This document shows positions 46,581 to 55,692 of a DNA stretch of 64,000 nt, in pieces. The position numbers and the translations under genes were made by a program. Numbering within the stretch: the first letter of the stretch is position 1; every line of letters begins with the position of its first letter. The DNA is from Vibrio tarriae (GTDB lineage: Bacteria; Pseudomonadota; Gammaproteobacteria; Enterobacterales; Vibrionaceae). The stretch is taken from positions 310,001 through 374,000 of the forward strand of contig NZ_CP022352.1 in the NCBI RefSeq assembly GCF_002216685.1, given 5' to 3'. The notes below the pieces were generated by a model. It searched no databases, was not told the DNA's origin, and saw only the letters and a list, made by a program, of their open reading frames with translations.

Positions 46581-48293
46581 ATGCGTCTTTGCTTTACCCA
46601 CTCTGTCATTTGTATGTCTGCACTGCCCGATTGCTTCACTCGTTTTACTTCTGTCATCGCCCATATCGCGCTACCCGAGCGCTTTACTTATCCATTTTGT
46701 TATCAGCCACACCCACTGTCTGAAATCGCAGCCGATGAGCTGCAGCAACATTTGCTCACTCAAACCGATTGGTATCACCCTTTTGGTTTAACGGAAACCG
46801 ATCCACAGGCTCACGGCAAAATGTTTGGGGTACTGGTTGTGCAGCACCGCTCTGGAACCTTGGGTTATTTGGCGGCGTTCTCTGGTCAACTGGCTGAACA
46901 AAATCGGTTGCCGGGATTTGTTCCTCCTGTGTTTGATCGCTTTGCTGATGCGTCTTTTTTCAGAGTGGATGGCGATCAGATTGCGGTCATTAACCAACAA
47001 GTGCGAGAGCAAGAAACTGATCCGGAGCTTGCGGAACTCGCTAGTGCCCTTAAGCAATCTCAGTTACAAGCCGAGCATGAGCTGAGCCAGCGGCGTACAT
47101 TGCACAGCAAGCTGCGTCACTTTAGAAAACAGCAGCGCTTACAAGCAGAAGAGTTACCAGAAAAAGAAAAACACACTCTGTTGGCCCGCTTGGCGGAAGA
47201 AAGTGTGCAACAAAAGCGTCAGTTACAGTGCCTCAAACAAGAGTGGGAACAGCGTATTGCGGCTTTACAGCATAGGTTAGATCATAAACTCATGCGCATT
47301 GAGCAACTGAAACAGCAACGTAAACAGCGCTCTGCGGCGCTGCAGAAAAAACTGTTCTCCGCCTATCGTTTTGCTAATATCCGTGGCGTTGAAAAGGATT
47401 TGGTTGAGCTATTTTCCGTGACCAAAAATCCGCTCCCACCCGCAGGTTCAGGCGAGTGCGCGGCTCCAAAACTATTACACTATGCGTTCCAACATCAGCT
47501 GCGACCCATTGCATTGGCAGAGTTCTGGTGGGGGCGTTCCCCCAAATCGGAAATTCGTCAGCATAAGAAGTTCTATCCTGCTTGTCAGAGCAAATGCCAA
47601 CCGATTTTGGCGCACATGCTAGAAGGGATGACGCTGGAAGACAATCCACTACTCAGCAATCCGGCGCAAGGTCAAGACATCACCATTGTGTATCAAGATG
47701 ACGCCATCGTGGTGGTCAATAAGCCTGCTGAATTTCTCTCTGTCCCCGGTGTGCATGTGCATGATTCTGTATTGACGCGCTTAAAGGCTCAATTTACCCA
47801 AGCAGAAGGGGTATTTGCCCTACATCGTCTCGATATGTCTACTTCTGGACTTTTGGTGTTTGCGCTGACGCGACGTGCTAACAAACAGTTGCAAAAGCAG
47901 TTTATTTCTCGAGCCGTCCAAAAGCGCTATGTCGCACTTATCGAAGGAAAATTGAGCGAAACACAAGGAGAGATCCAGTTGCCTTTGTGTGGCGATCTGG
48001 ATGATAGACCAAGACAAAAAGTGTGTTGGCAGCAAGGTAAGCCTGCACTCACTCGTTGGGAAACCGTGCAAGTGGAGCAAAACCGAACTCGTGTTTACCT
48101 CTACCCACATACAGGACGTACCCATCAATTGCGGGTACATTGCGCCCATCACCTTGGCTTAAATGCGCCGATTGTCGGTGACGATTTATATGGCTTGCAA
48201 GACAAACGTTTGTTTTTGCATGCCGAACAACTGAGTTTTGCTCATCCCTACACTAAGCAGCCCATGACTTTCCAAGTCGATGCGGATTTTTAA
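46581..48293 (+). CDS. RluA-family pseudouridine synthase with N-terminal coiled-coil extension
   Basis: Cytoplasmic protein of up to 570 residues. The C-terminal third is a RluA-type pseudouridine synthase with the catalytic motif LHRLDMSTSGLLVFAL, where Asp attacks the uridine, preceded by IVVVNKPAEFLSVPG. The first 350 residues are an extension with a long glutamine- and lysine-rich helical stretch, probably coiled coil (about 155-265). The ATG at 46581 has a weak AGGT site; ATG 46614 (MSALPDCF) is the alternative. The RNA target cannot be told from sequence. Confidence 0.88.
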   Translation: MRLCFTHSVICMSALPDCFTRFTSVIAHIALPERFTYPFCYQPHPLSEIAADELQQHLLTQTDWYHPFGLTETDPQAHGKMFGVLVVQHRSGTLGYLAAFSGQLAEQNRLPGFVPPVFDRFADASFFRVDGDQIAVINQQVREQETDPELAELASALKQSQLQAEHELSQRRTLHSKLRHFRKQQRLQAEELPEKEKHTLLARLAEESVQQKRQLQCLKQEWEQRIAALQHRLDHKLMRIEQLKQQRKQRSAALQKKLFSAYRFANIRGVEKDLVELFSVTKNPLPPAGSGECAAPKLLHYAFQHQLRPIALAEFWWGRSPKSEIRQHKKFYPACQSKCQPILAHMLEGMTLEDNPLLSNPAQGQDITIVYQDDAIVVVNKPAEFLSVPGVHVHDSVLTRLKAQFTQAEGVFALHRLDMSTSGLLVFALTRRANKQLQKQFISRAVQKRYVALIEGKLSETQGEIQLPLCGDLDDRPRQKVCWQQGKPALTRWETVQVEQNRTRVYLYPHTGRTHQLRVHCAHHLGLNAPIVGDDLYGLQDKRLFLHAEQLSFAHPYTKQPMTFQVDADF

Positions 48294-48305
48294 CCGAAAA
48301 AGAAA

Positions 48306-48326
48306 AGGGGCTCAACTTGAGCCCCT
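48306..48326 (-). terminator. Terminator of the SulP gene
   Basis: AGGGGCTCAA and TTGAGCCCCT form a 10-base perfect inverted repeat between convergent genes. On the minus strand it is followed by TTTTCTTTTT, so it mainly terminates the SulP gene. Confidence 0.85.
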
Positions 48327-48334
48327 AACCATTC

Positions 48335-50113
48335 TTAAGCCACTTCGGTCGTGGTTGGTTTTAACAGCACACTGATGTCTGGCTCCTTCTGTACCGCAGG
48401 GACATGTCCTTCTTCCATCGCACTTAAGTAACAACCACTTAGTTTGATGGCTAAGTACATATCGGCACGCAGGACGATTCCACCTTCTGCAGTATTGATC
48501 CCAGTAAGGTCACACCAATGGCGTAAACTGCGTTTGCGTCCCGCCAGAATGAGGCGGATACCGCGTTTTTTCAGGATGCCATGTAAGTCAGCTAGCATCG
48601 CCATCACACTCAGATCTAAGTGGGTAAAACTGGCCACGGCATCAATGATCACACAACCCACTTGGGTGCCTTCACGCTCCGTCTGATCGAGAATACGCCG
48701 CTTAAAATAAGGCGCGTTAAAATAGGTCAGCGGAGAATTGAAACGGAAAATCACCATGCCGGGGATCGGTTTTGCTTTCTCTGAACCATCGAGTGTGCGC
48801 AGCGTTCCTTCCTCATCCAATCCCATCATTTGATCGGTGGGGCGCATCACCAACTTGAGAAATTGGAATAAACCAAGCAGTACCGCCAAGGTGATCCCAG
48901 GGATCACCCCAATCACTAACACTGCGATAAAGGTGATGAGTGCGAGGTAAAACGCATCTTTATCACGCTTTCTTAAATTCCAAACGCCTTTTAAATCGAG
49001 CAAAGACAATGAGGCGATGATCAGCACCACGCCCAAAGCCGCGACAGGGATAAATTGCAAAGGCTGATAAGCAAAAACCGCCACCAGCGCAATAAACAAG
49101 GCTGCGATGACCGAAACCAGTTGCGATTTACCACCATTGGCGTCATTGACTGCGGTACGGGAATCGGCACCACTGATCGCAAAGCCTTGCGAAAAGGCTG
49201 CTGCGACATTCGCGACACCAAGCGCTCGGAACTCTTTATCCGCATCAATATCGTAGCCATTTTTAGCCGCAAAGCTGCGAGCGGTGAGCATCATACTCAC
49301 AAAGCTCACCATCGCTAAGTTGAGCGCAGGCATAACGAGTTCACGGCTGATCCCTAAATCAAAAGCCGGAGCTTGGAACTCAGGTAAACCGCCTTGGATA
49401 ACCCCCACCACTTGTACACCCACGCTTTCAAGATTCAGTGCCCACACCAGCAAGGCCGCGACCATGATTGCAAACATCGCCGCAGGCCATCTCGGCTGCC
49501 AGCGCTTGATCACTAAGTAAATCGCTAAAGTGAGCGCACTCAAACCCAAGGTTTGCCAATGCAAGGAGTACAGCAGCTCTGGCGCTTCAACAATCCGCTC
49601 GAGCAGATAACGTTTTTCATACTTGAGTCCCAATACTTTGGCAAACTGACCAACAATAATCGTCAGCGCCACACCGTTGAGCAGGCCTAATAAAATCGGC
49701 CGCGAAAGAAAATCGGCAAAAATACCCAGTTTGAGTCGGCTCGCCAGTAAGCACCATAAACCAGTCATGGCGGTCATGGTCATCACCAACTGCCAATGTT
49801 TGGTGGTATCACCCGCTGCCAGCGGGGTCACCACGGCCGCAATCACCGCACAAGTGGCGGCATCTGGCCCCACAATCAATTGGCGTGAGGTACCCATCAG
49901 CGCATACACCAGCATAGGCAGAACACACGAATAGAGCCCGACAATAGCAGGCACACCGGTTAACTGCGCATAAGCGATCGCGACAGGCAGCGCTACAGCA
50001 ACAACAGAAAAGGCCGCTCGCACATCATCGGTTAACCATCCCCGTTCGTAATCTTTAAATTGGTAGAGTCCGGGGAACCACTGCCTTATCCACACTGCTT
50101 TCACTTCATTCAC
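48335..50113 (-). CDS. SulP family anion transporter with STAS domain
   Basis: Inner-membrane transporter of 592 residues: about 12-14 membrane segments with the SulP signature region (LPVAIAYAQLTGVPAIVGLYS) and a C-terminal cytoplasmic STAS domain (about 430-560). Substrate may be sulfate, bicarbonate or a dicarboxylate; the sequence does not decide. The longest frame starts at GTG 50113; a second GTG at 50104 is better spaced from AGCAGG. Confidence 0.9.
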   Translation of the reverse strand: MNEVKAVWIRQWFPGLYQFKDYERGWLTDDVRAAFSVVAVALPVAIAYAQLTGVPAIVGLYSCVLPMLVYALMGTSRQLIVGPDAATCAVIAAVVTPLAAGDTTKHWQLVMTMTAMTGLWCLLASRLKLGIFADFLSRPILLGLLNGVALTIIVGQFAKVLGLKYEKRYLLERIVEAPELLYSLHWQTLGLSALTLAIYLVIKRWQPRWPAAMFAIMVAALLVWALNLESVGVQVVGVIQGGLPEFQAPAFDLGISRELVMPALNLAMVSFVSMMLTARSFAAKNGYDIDADKEFRALGVANVAAAFSQGFAISGADSRTAVNDANGGKSQLVSVIAALFIALVAVFAYQPLQFIPVAALGVVLIIASLSLLDLKGVWNLRKRDKDAFYLALITFIAVLVIGVIPGITLAVLLGLFQFLKLVMRPTDQMMGLDEEGTLRTLDGSEKAKPIPGMVIFRFNSPLTYFNAPYFKRRILDQTEREGTQVGCVIIDAVASFTHLDLSVMAMLADLHGILKKRGIRLILAGRKRSLRHWCDLTGINTAEGGIVLRADMYLAIKLSGCYLSAMEEGHVPAVQKEPDISVLLKPTTTEVA

Positions 50114-50301
50114 CTGCTGACACTAAATTGTCATTGTTTTGCAACAGAGTTTAGCGGAAATTGCCGCAACACTCTCGCTAATTTGCTGATCTAAAATGCA
50201 CTTATGCGCAGATCCAACCACTGTAGTTTCAAGTTTGGGTTCTCTTGCATCAAGAAAGTATGGAACAATAGCCGCTCACTTTTCTGTGGTAGGTGGGAAC
50301 G

Positions 50302-50940
50302 ATGACATTTCAAGCCGCTATTTTTGATATGGATGGTCTATTGCTCGATACAGAGCGTGTCTGTATGCGAGTGTTTCAAGAGGCGTGCGCCGCTTGCGGA
50401 TTGCCTTTTCAGCAAGAGGTGTATCTCTCGGTGATAGGCTGTAATGCCAAAACCATTAATGGCATTTTGAGCCAAGCTTATGGTGAAGAGTTACCAAGGT
50501 TGCATAACGAGTGGCGGCAGCGTTATAACGCGGTTGTGTTGCATGAAGCCATTCCACATAAAGATGGGGTGATCGCACTACTGGAATGGCTGAAAGCCCG
50601 TTCAATTCCAATGGCGGTGGCGACCTCTACCCAAAAAGAAGTGGCGCTCATCAAGTTGCAATTGGCTGGTTTAGATCACTATTTTGCGAATATCACCACG
50701 GGCTGTGAAGTGACTCAAGGTAAACCTCATCCCGAGATCTATTTACTCGCGGCAGAGCGCTTAGGTGTCGAACCTCAGCAATGCCTTGCGTTTGAAGACT
50801 CGAATAATGGCATCAAAGCCGCTATGGCAGCGCAAATGCAGGCCTTCCAAATCCCTGATTTAGTCAAACCGAGTCTCGAGGTGATCGCTCTTGGTCATCC
50901 TATTTGCACGAGCCTAAATGATGTGATCGACCTGTTATAA
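50302..50940 (+). CDS. HAD-superfamily phosphatase (beta-phosphoglucomutase-like)
   Basis: Cytoplasmic hydrolase of 212 residues from the ATG at 50302, which has AGGTGG upstream. HAD motifs are complete: motif I FDMDGLLLDTE (nucleophile Asp9, acid Asp11), motif II ATST, motif III lysine in GKPHPEIY, motif IV EDSNNGI. The cap insertion after motif I is of the helical beta-PGM type. The substrate is probably a small sugar phosphate. Confidence 0.88.
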   Translation: MTFQAAIFDMDGLLLDTERVCMRVFQEACAACGLPFQQEVYLSVIGCNAKTINGILSQAYGEELPRLHNEWRQRYNAVVLHEAIPHKDGVIALLEWLKARSIPMAVATSTQKEVALIKLQLAGLDHYFANITTGCEVTQGKPHPEIYLLAAERLGVEPQQCLAFEDSNNGIKAAMAAQMQAFQIPDLVKPSLEVIALGHPICTSLNDVIDLL

Positions 50941-50950
50941 GTCTCAACCT

Positions 50951-50972
50951 GCAAAGCAATGCATTGCTTTGC
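50951..50972. promoter_or_regulatory. 22-base perfect palindrome between HAD and EAL genes
   Basis: Two 11-base arms (GCAAAGCAATG and its complement) meet without a spacer, 11 bases after the HAD stop codon. As RNA it folds to a 9-base stem with a 4-base loop but has no T-run. It could be a weak terminator or an operator for the EAL gene. Confidence 0.5.
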
Positions 50973-51041
50973 ATTACATTGTGTTACATAGTTTGGACTA
51001 ATCTGCCACGCTGAAGCACCATAATGGCTAAGGAAACGGCT

Positions 51042-52580
51042 GTGATTTCAAAAGTACCGAAAAGAATCGCGTTTGCCATTCTACTCTCGCCACTGATTAT
51101 TTTCCTACTGACTCAGAAACTCTGGGCTTCCCTTGTCGCACAACACTTACTTAATCAAAAATTTACTCAAATTAATCAGTACCTCGAACAACGCAGTGTT
51201 GCTTTAGACAGCATGATCACGCAACAAGTACAATTGCTGACGTTTACCTGTAATAGCGATGATCTAAAGCTGATCCGTGACCCACAGTTTTATAACCGAT
51301 TTGTTCGTTTAATTGGCATTGAAAAAGCACAAGGCGATGGTTGTTCTACCATAGGTTATTCCATTGAGCTCGGATCGAATTCATCCACATCTGAGCCGAT
51401 GGGTTTCACTCTATCAGCAACACCCAAAACCCAAACCGCCTCACGAGAATTGTTGATCCAGTATAGCGAGCCAAGAGGTCGCGTATTTTGGGTAGTGGAT
51501 GGCAGTTGGGCACAAGAGCTGCTTCGCGAACCTTGCTCTGACTGCTTTTATCTAAAGTTTCATTTCTTAGATCCAGCCCTCAGAGAACTCGACATTCGGC
51601 GTGGTCAGCCCGAGATACTTGAGCAAGCGGCAGGAATTTCTGTACATCGAGTAACTGGGGCTGCACCGTTTCACAGTGAACAAACCTTATCTGCTGGTGA
51701 CGCATTACGCCACTATGTTCGCCAACATGCGCTCATTTGGGGAGTACCGATCACGCTGCTACTTGGCCTTCTTTTGACTTGCGGCTATCTGGTGTTACGT
51801 AACTATCGTAATTCCATTGAAGGGCTGATCGAGAAGGGGTTGCGCGATGAAGAATTTATTCCCTATTACCAACCCATTGTTGACTCACGAACCTGCAAAG
51901 TGGTCGGCTATGAAGTGTTGTTACGCTGGCAAAAAGGCCATCAATTGGTTCCACCTGGGTTATTTATTGCTGCCGCAGAAAGCTCAGGTTTGGTAGTAAA
52001 AATTACTAATCAACTCATGCATCAGGTCTATAGAGACCTCGCCCAGCTTCCTAATTCACACTGGGTTAGCATCAATGTTGTAGCAGAGCATCTCGAACAA
52101 CATCATCTCTCTCATTTACTTCAAGAGCTGCAATGGCCATACCACGAACGCCTGAAGTTCGAACTGACCGAACGTGTCCCGATCAAAGCCATGACTCAAG
52201 CGCAAGAAGAAGTGTTTTACCTCTTGAAAAAAGGGTATCAGTTTAAAATTGATGATTTTGGTACTGGCTACGGTGGCTTTGCATATATTCAAAACTTGCA
52301 AATCAGTAGTATCAAAATCGACAAAATGTTCGTCGATACCATAGATACCAGCGACGTAAAAATCAGTGTTTTAGATTCGATTATCGCCTCCGCCAAGCAT
52401 GGCAATATCGAAGTGATCGCCGAAGGTGTAGAAGGCCAACATCAAGTTGATTACCTCGCGGAGCGTGGCGTTTATTGGATTCAGGGCTATTTTTACGCCA
52501 AACCCATGCCACTGGCTGAAGCCTTGGCTTTTGAAGCCCCAGAGAAACGTTGCTATGAGAGTAATGCCCAAACAGTTTGA
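51042..52580 (+). CDS. Membrane cyclic-di-GMP phosphodiesterase (CSS-motif + EAL)
   Basis: Protein of about 512 residues. The GTG at 51042 has an ideally spaced AAGGA; an ATG at 51024 gives six more residues but no ribosome site. A membrane helix is followed by a periplasmic CSS-motif sensor domain (GDGCSTIGYS; further cysteines in EPCSDCFYLK), a second membrane helix, and a cytoplasmic EAL domain. The signature reads EVLLRW instead of EALLRW, but the metal and catalytic residues appear intact (SINVVA, KFELTER, IDDFGTGYG, VIAEGVE, QGYFYAKP). CSS proteins respond to periplasmic thiol redox state through DsbA/DsbB. It should lower c-di-GMP. Confidence 0.88.
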   Translation: MISKVPKRIAFAILLSPLIIFLLTQKLWASLVAQHLLNQKFTQINQYLEQRSVALDSMITQQVQLLTFTCNSDDLKLIRDPQFYNRFVRLIGIEKAQGDGCSTIGYSIELGSNSSTSEPMGFTLSATPKTQTASRELLIQYSEPRGRVFWVVDGSWAQELLREPCSDCFYLKFHFLDPALRELDIRRGQPEILEQAAGISVHRVTGAAPFHSEQTLSAGDALRHYVRQHALIWGVPITLLLGLLLTCGYLVLRNYRNSIEGLIEKGLRDEEFIPYYQPIVDSRTCKVVGYEVLLRWQKGHQLVPPGLFIAAAESSGLVVKITNQLMHQVYRDLAQLPNSHWVSINVVAEHLEQHHLSHLLQELQWPYHERLKFELTERVPIKAMTQAQEEVFYLLKKGYQFKIDDFGTGYGGFAYIQNLQISSIKIDKMFVDTIDTSDVKISVLDSIIASAKHGNIEVIAEGVEGQHQVDYLAERGVYWIQGYFYAKPMPLAEALAFEAPEKRCYESNAQTV

Positions 52581-52638
52581 CCTTGTAGCGAGATAAGATA
52601 AAACAAACCATCAATAGTTATAGAATGGAGTCGTTAAT

Positions 52639-52995
52639 ATGCAGAAAAATTGGCTTAAAGCTGTTTTAGCCTTGTTCACCGCGGGAGTTGGTGTCGGCGC
52701 ACAAGCTTCCGAACGCGCGGATATCGCATGGCAAATGATACGGGAAGGCGCGTTATTAGTTGACGTCCGCACAACTGAAGAATATGCCCAAGGCCATCTA
52801 GACAATGCTTTAAACTGGCCACTCAGCGAGGTAGAAACTGCGTTTCAATCCATCGCTAAAGATCGACCGATTGTAGTTTATTGTCGCAGCGGCAATCGTT
52901 CAGGGATGGCTCAAAAACACTTAATAGGCCAAGGTTACACACAAGTACACAATGGCGGTGGCTATGAAGAAATACGCCAAGCAGCGAAGAAATAA
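52639..52995 (+). CDS. Periplasmic single-domain rhodanese (PspE-like)
   Basis: Exported protein of 118 residues; the signal peptide ends AQA|SERAD. A single rhodanese domain follows with the active-site loop CRSGNRSG, nucleophile Cys82 in VVYCRSGNRSG. It transfers sulfane sulfur to an acceptor thiol in the periplasm. GGAG precedes the ATG. It follows the EAL gene in the same direction after about 58 bases. Confidence 0.9.
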   Translation: MQKNWLKAVLALFTAGVGVGAQASERADIAWQMIREGALLVDVRTTEEYAQGHLDNALNWPLSEVETAFQSIAKDRPIVVYCRSGNRSGMAQKHLIGQGYTQVHNGGGYEEIRQAAKK

Positions 52996-53030
52996 CGTCG
53001 CCACTTAGCATAAAAGTGAATACCTTAACG

Positions 53031-54071
53031 TTAGAGAGCAACCGTTAAGCGTTGGCCTTTGGCACTGCTTTCTAAAGCTAACTCAATCAGTTGGATCGAT
53101 TGCAGTGCCGATTCTGCACTCACTGGGTTGGCCTTGCCATGACGAATCGCCAACGCAACTTGTTGAAAGTAGTGTTGATATCCACCTTGCTCAGTCGGAA
53201 TAATCTCGCTTCCCTCAGCGTGATAGAAAACCCCAAACTGCTCTGACGTTTCTTGCGCCCATTCGGGAGTACAAGGCACAACACCCGTTTTCAAACGATC
53301 TTCCTGCGGATCTAATCCGTATTTCAAGAACTTACCTAAGCTACCGAGCACTTGATAACGCACGTTTGGTTCCGGGCTATACAAGTTCGCGTGCAAGCGC
53401 ACCACATGCTGTGGGTAATACAATTGCAGATCAAAATAATCAATCGTGCTCGCCTCTGGCCTCATGATTCGGCAATCCGCCGATAACGACTGCGGAAGAC
53501 CAAACAACGCTAAAGCTTGATCAAGTAGGTGTGGCGCTAAATCGAACAAAATGCCGCCGCCTTCTTGGGCTTGCTCACGCCAACGTTGACGAACGATGGG
53601 GCGATAACGATCAAAATGCGATTCAAACACCTTCACTTCACCTAGTCGACCTTGTTCAATCAGCTTTTTGACTGTCAGAAAATCCCCGTCCCAACGACGA
53701 TTGTGGAACACACTCAATACCAGGTTTTTCTGTTGTGCTAATTCGATGAGGGTTTTACCTTGCTCAATGCGCGTAACAAAAGGCTTTTCCACAATCACGT
53801 GTTTGCCCTGTTCTAACGCCAGTTTAGCGAGAGAAAAATGCACATCATTTGGCGCGGTGATAATCACCAAGTCGACATCACTTTCTGTGATGAGCCGCTG
53901 CGCCGAATCAAAGTAGGCGATCTGTGGCCAATCTGCTTGTACCACTTGCTGCTGGCTAGAGCTGATCGCGCTTAAGGTGAGCGATTCTAACGTGTCAATA
54001 AACGGCAAATGAAACGTTTTCGCAGAGTATCCATAACCGATAACGCCAACCTTAAGTGGGGTATTGGGCAT
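53031..54071 (-). CDS. Gfo/Idh/MocA family NAD(P)-dependent oxidoreductase
   Basis: Cytoplasmic dehydrogenase of 346 residues. The N-terminal Rossmann domain (VGVIGYGYSAKTFHLPFI), the VEKP motif after the nucleotide domain (KHVIVEKPF, catalytic lysine) and the HNRRWDGDF segment are typical of the YhhX-like branch. The substrate is probably a sugar or polyol, not identifiable here. It starts 30 bases after pncB in the same direction. Confidence 0.88.
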   Translation of the reverse strand: MPNTPLKVGVIGYGYSAKTFHLPFIDTLESLTLSAISSSQQQVVQADWPQIAYFDSAQRLITESDVDLVIITAPNDVHFSLAKLALEQGKHVIVEKPFVTRIEQGKTLIELAQQKNLVLSVFHNRRWDGDFLTVKKLIEQGRLGEVKVFESHFDRYRPIVRQRWREQAQEGGGILFDLAPHLLDQALALFGLPQSLSADCRIMRPEASTIDYFDLQLYYPQHVVRLHANLYSPEPNVRYQVLGSLGKFLKYGLDPQEDRLKTGVVPCTPEWAQETSEQFGVFYHAEGSEIIPTEQGGYQHYFQQVALAIRHGKANPVSAESALQSIQLIELALESSAKGQRLTVAL

Positions 54072-54101
54072 AGCAAGTCGCCTCCAATGGCTTCGCGGCG
54101 A

Positions 54102-55409
54102 TTAGGCCGCTGAAATATAGTGTCGTGGTGAACGCTTTTGATGACGCAGCTCTTGGATAAGCGCATCCACATCCAATTCGATGTTAAAGCGCCGTTTGAG
54201 ATTGGCCAAAAAGATCGGATCTTCACACATGGCTTTTTCCGGTTGATCGCTGATTTTCGCCACAGGGCGACCTTGACACTCCGCAAGCTTAATCACAATC
54301 GAGAGTGGGCGATACTCAACCCCCGCCGCATTACGCCAATTCGCTAAATCATTGGTTAAAAAGGTGCCGATCCCGAAAGAAATCTTCACTCGCCCAGCAA
54401 AATATTCACACAGATCCAGTGCCTGATCGAAATCCAAACCATCCGAGAAAATGAAAAGCTTGGTGGTGGGATCAATCCCCAACTGCTGGTAGTGGGCAAT
54501 CATTTTATCCCCCCAACGGAATGGGCAGCCCGAATCATGGCGCACACCATCATAAGCGTTTGCCAAATGACGGTTGAAATCATTCAAGAAGGCATCGATG
54601 GTTAAAGTATCGGTCGGGGCAATGGCGAGCATGCCATCAAACGCCGTCAACCAGCGCTCTAACGCCACTTGTTGTGAATCGCGCTCATTAACCAAAGCTT
54701 GATGCCCCATAAACCATTCATGGGCTATGGTACCAATCGGCTTTAAATCAAATTCGCGAGCGAAATGATAGTTGCTGGTACCCAGCACCCATTGTGGGAT
54801 CTCTTGCTTAAGGCAAGCCAACACATCACGCTGCACTTGGCTAGAAAAGCGGCGACGGGTCCCCATTTCGGTCAAAGAAAAGTTGTTGATCCCACGACGC
54901 TCAATCTCCGCTTTTAATTGTTCAAGCTTGGTTTTGAGCACCTTCAGTGGTAAATCAGCAGGTACCTCAGCCCAACGCTGACGACTGCGTACTTCAGATA
55001 CGATCGCCATGACTAAGGTTTCATACAAAATCGTGTCACGCCAACTGCCACGAATACTGATCCGCAGTTGCTGTTTTCCACCTTGTTTGACAATCCCCAT
55101 TTCTACTTGCTCTTCAGGCACAAAATGGAAATAACGCAACGATTGCAAGAAGGTCGCCTTGAGATGCGGCGCATGCTGAGTCAAATAATGAATATCGGCA
55201 TCCGAAAAGCGCAATCTGCCAAGATGAGCGATCTCTTGACGTATTTCATCAAGAAGTCCGCTGGCATCCTCTTCACTGCGGACTATCAATTCATAGCGCA
55301 CCGACACATCCGGATAAAAATGGTGTATCGCTTGCATCATATTGATTTTATAAGCATCAAGATCGAGCAAGCTACGAACGATGTGGGGAGAAAACAGGCG
55401 TGGATTCAT
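54102..55409 (-). CDS. pncB: Nicotinate phosphoribosyltransferase
   Basis: Converts nicotinate and PRPP to nicotinate mononucleotide in NAD salvage, with ATP-driven phosphorylation of a histidine. Protein of 435 residues with N-terminal LDLDAYKINMMQAI and the central GVRHDSGCP motif that carries the active-site histidine. AAGGAC precedes the ATG. The divergent gene is nrtR, whose product represses NAD-synthesis genes, and dyads lie between the two. Confidence 0.96.
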   Translation of the reverse strand: MNPRLFSPHIVRSLLDLDAYKINMMQAIHHFYPDVSVRYELIVRSEEDASGLLDEIRQEIAHLGRLRFSDADIHYLTQHAPHLKATFLQSLRYFHFVPEEQVEMGIVKQGGKQQLRISIRGSWRDTILYETLVMAIVSEVRSRQRWAEVPADLPLKVLKTKLEQLKAEIERRGINNFSLTEMGTRRRFSSQVQRDVLACLKQEIPQWVLGTSNYHFAREFDLKPIGTIAHEWFMGHQALVNERDSQQVALERWLTAFDGMLAIAPTDTLTIDAFLNDFNRHLANAYDGVRHDSGCPFRWGDKMIAHYQQLGIDPTTKLFIFSDGLDFDQALDLCEYFAGRVKISFGIGTFLTNDLANWRNAAGVEYRPLSIVIKLAECQGRPVAKISDQPEKAMCEDPIFLANLKRRFNIELDVDALIQELRHQKRSPRHYISAA

Positions 55410-55437
55410 GATTGCCGTCCTTCAGTTCACTTCGGAT

Positions 55438-55460
55438 GTTAGTAACATTTTGTTGCTAAC
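55438..55460. promoter_or_regulatory. Dyad upstream of pncB
   Basis: GTTAGTAACA-TTT-TGTTGCTAAC has 10-base arms with one mismatch, about 30 bases upstream of pncB. It is a candidate regulator site in the pncB-nrtR interval, possibly secondary to the dyad at 55491-55513. Confidence 0.45.
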
Positions 55461-55490
55461 TTTTGCAGGCACGATAATGGAGCCCTCTAT

Positions 55491-55513
55491 GTTTGTCAAC
55501 TTTTGTGACAAAC
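55491..55513. promoter_or_regulatory. Candidate NrtR operator between pncB and nrtR
   Basis: GTTTGTCA (55491-55498) and TGACAAAC (55506-55513) are perfect 8-base arms around a 7-base AT-rich centre. The spacing (about 23 bases in all) is suited to a dimeric winged-helix repressor. NrtR is encoded on one side and its usual target pncB on the other. Confidence 0.6.
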
Positions 55514-55692
55514 CCACAATAAAGAGCAGGAATCCTCGGTTAAAGCACCATCAACGTGCTGCCAATACTCTTTCTATTGTGTTCAGCCTGCAATAAACTG
55601 CCCAACATTCAGTTAGTCACATTTCGTTATTTACATTTGACCCTTACCATTCAGTTACCTAGAATAGCCGCATCCCAATGTAGGAAGCTTGT

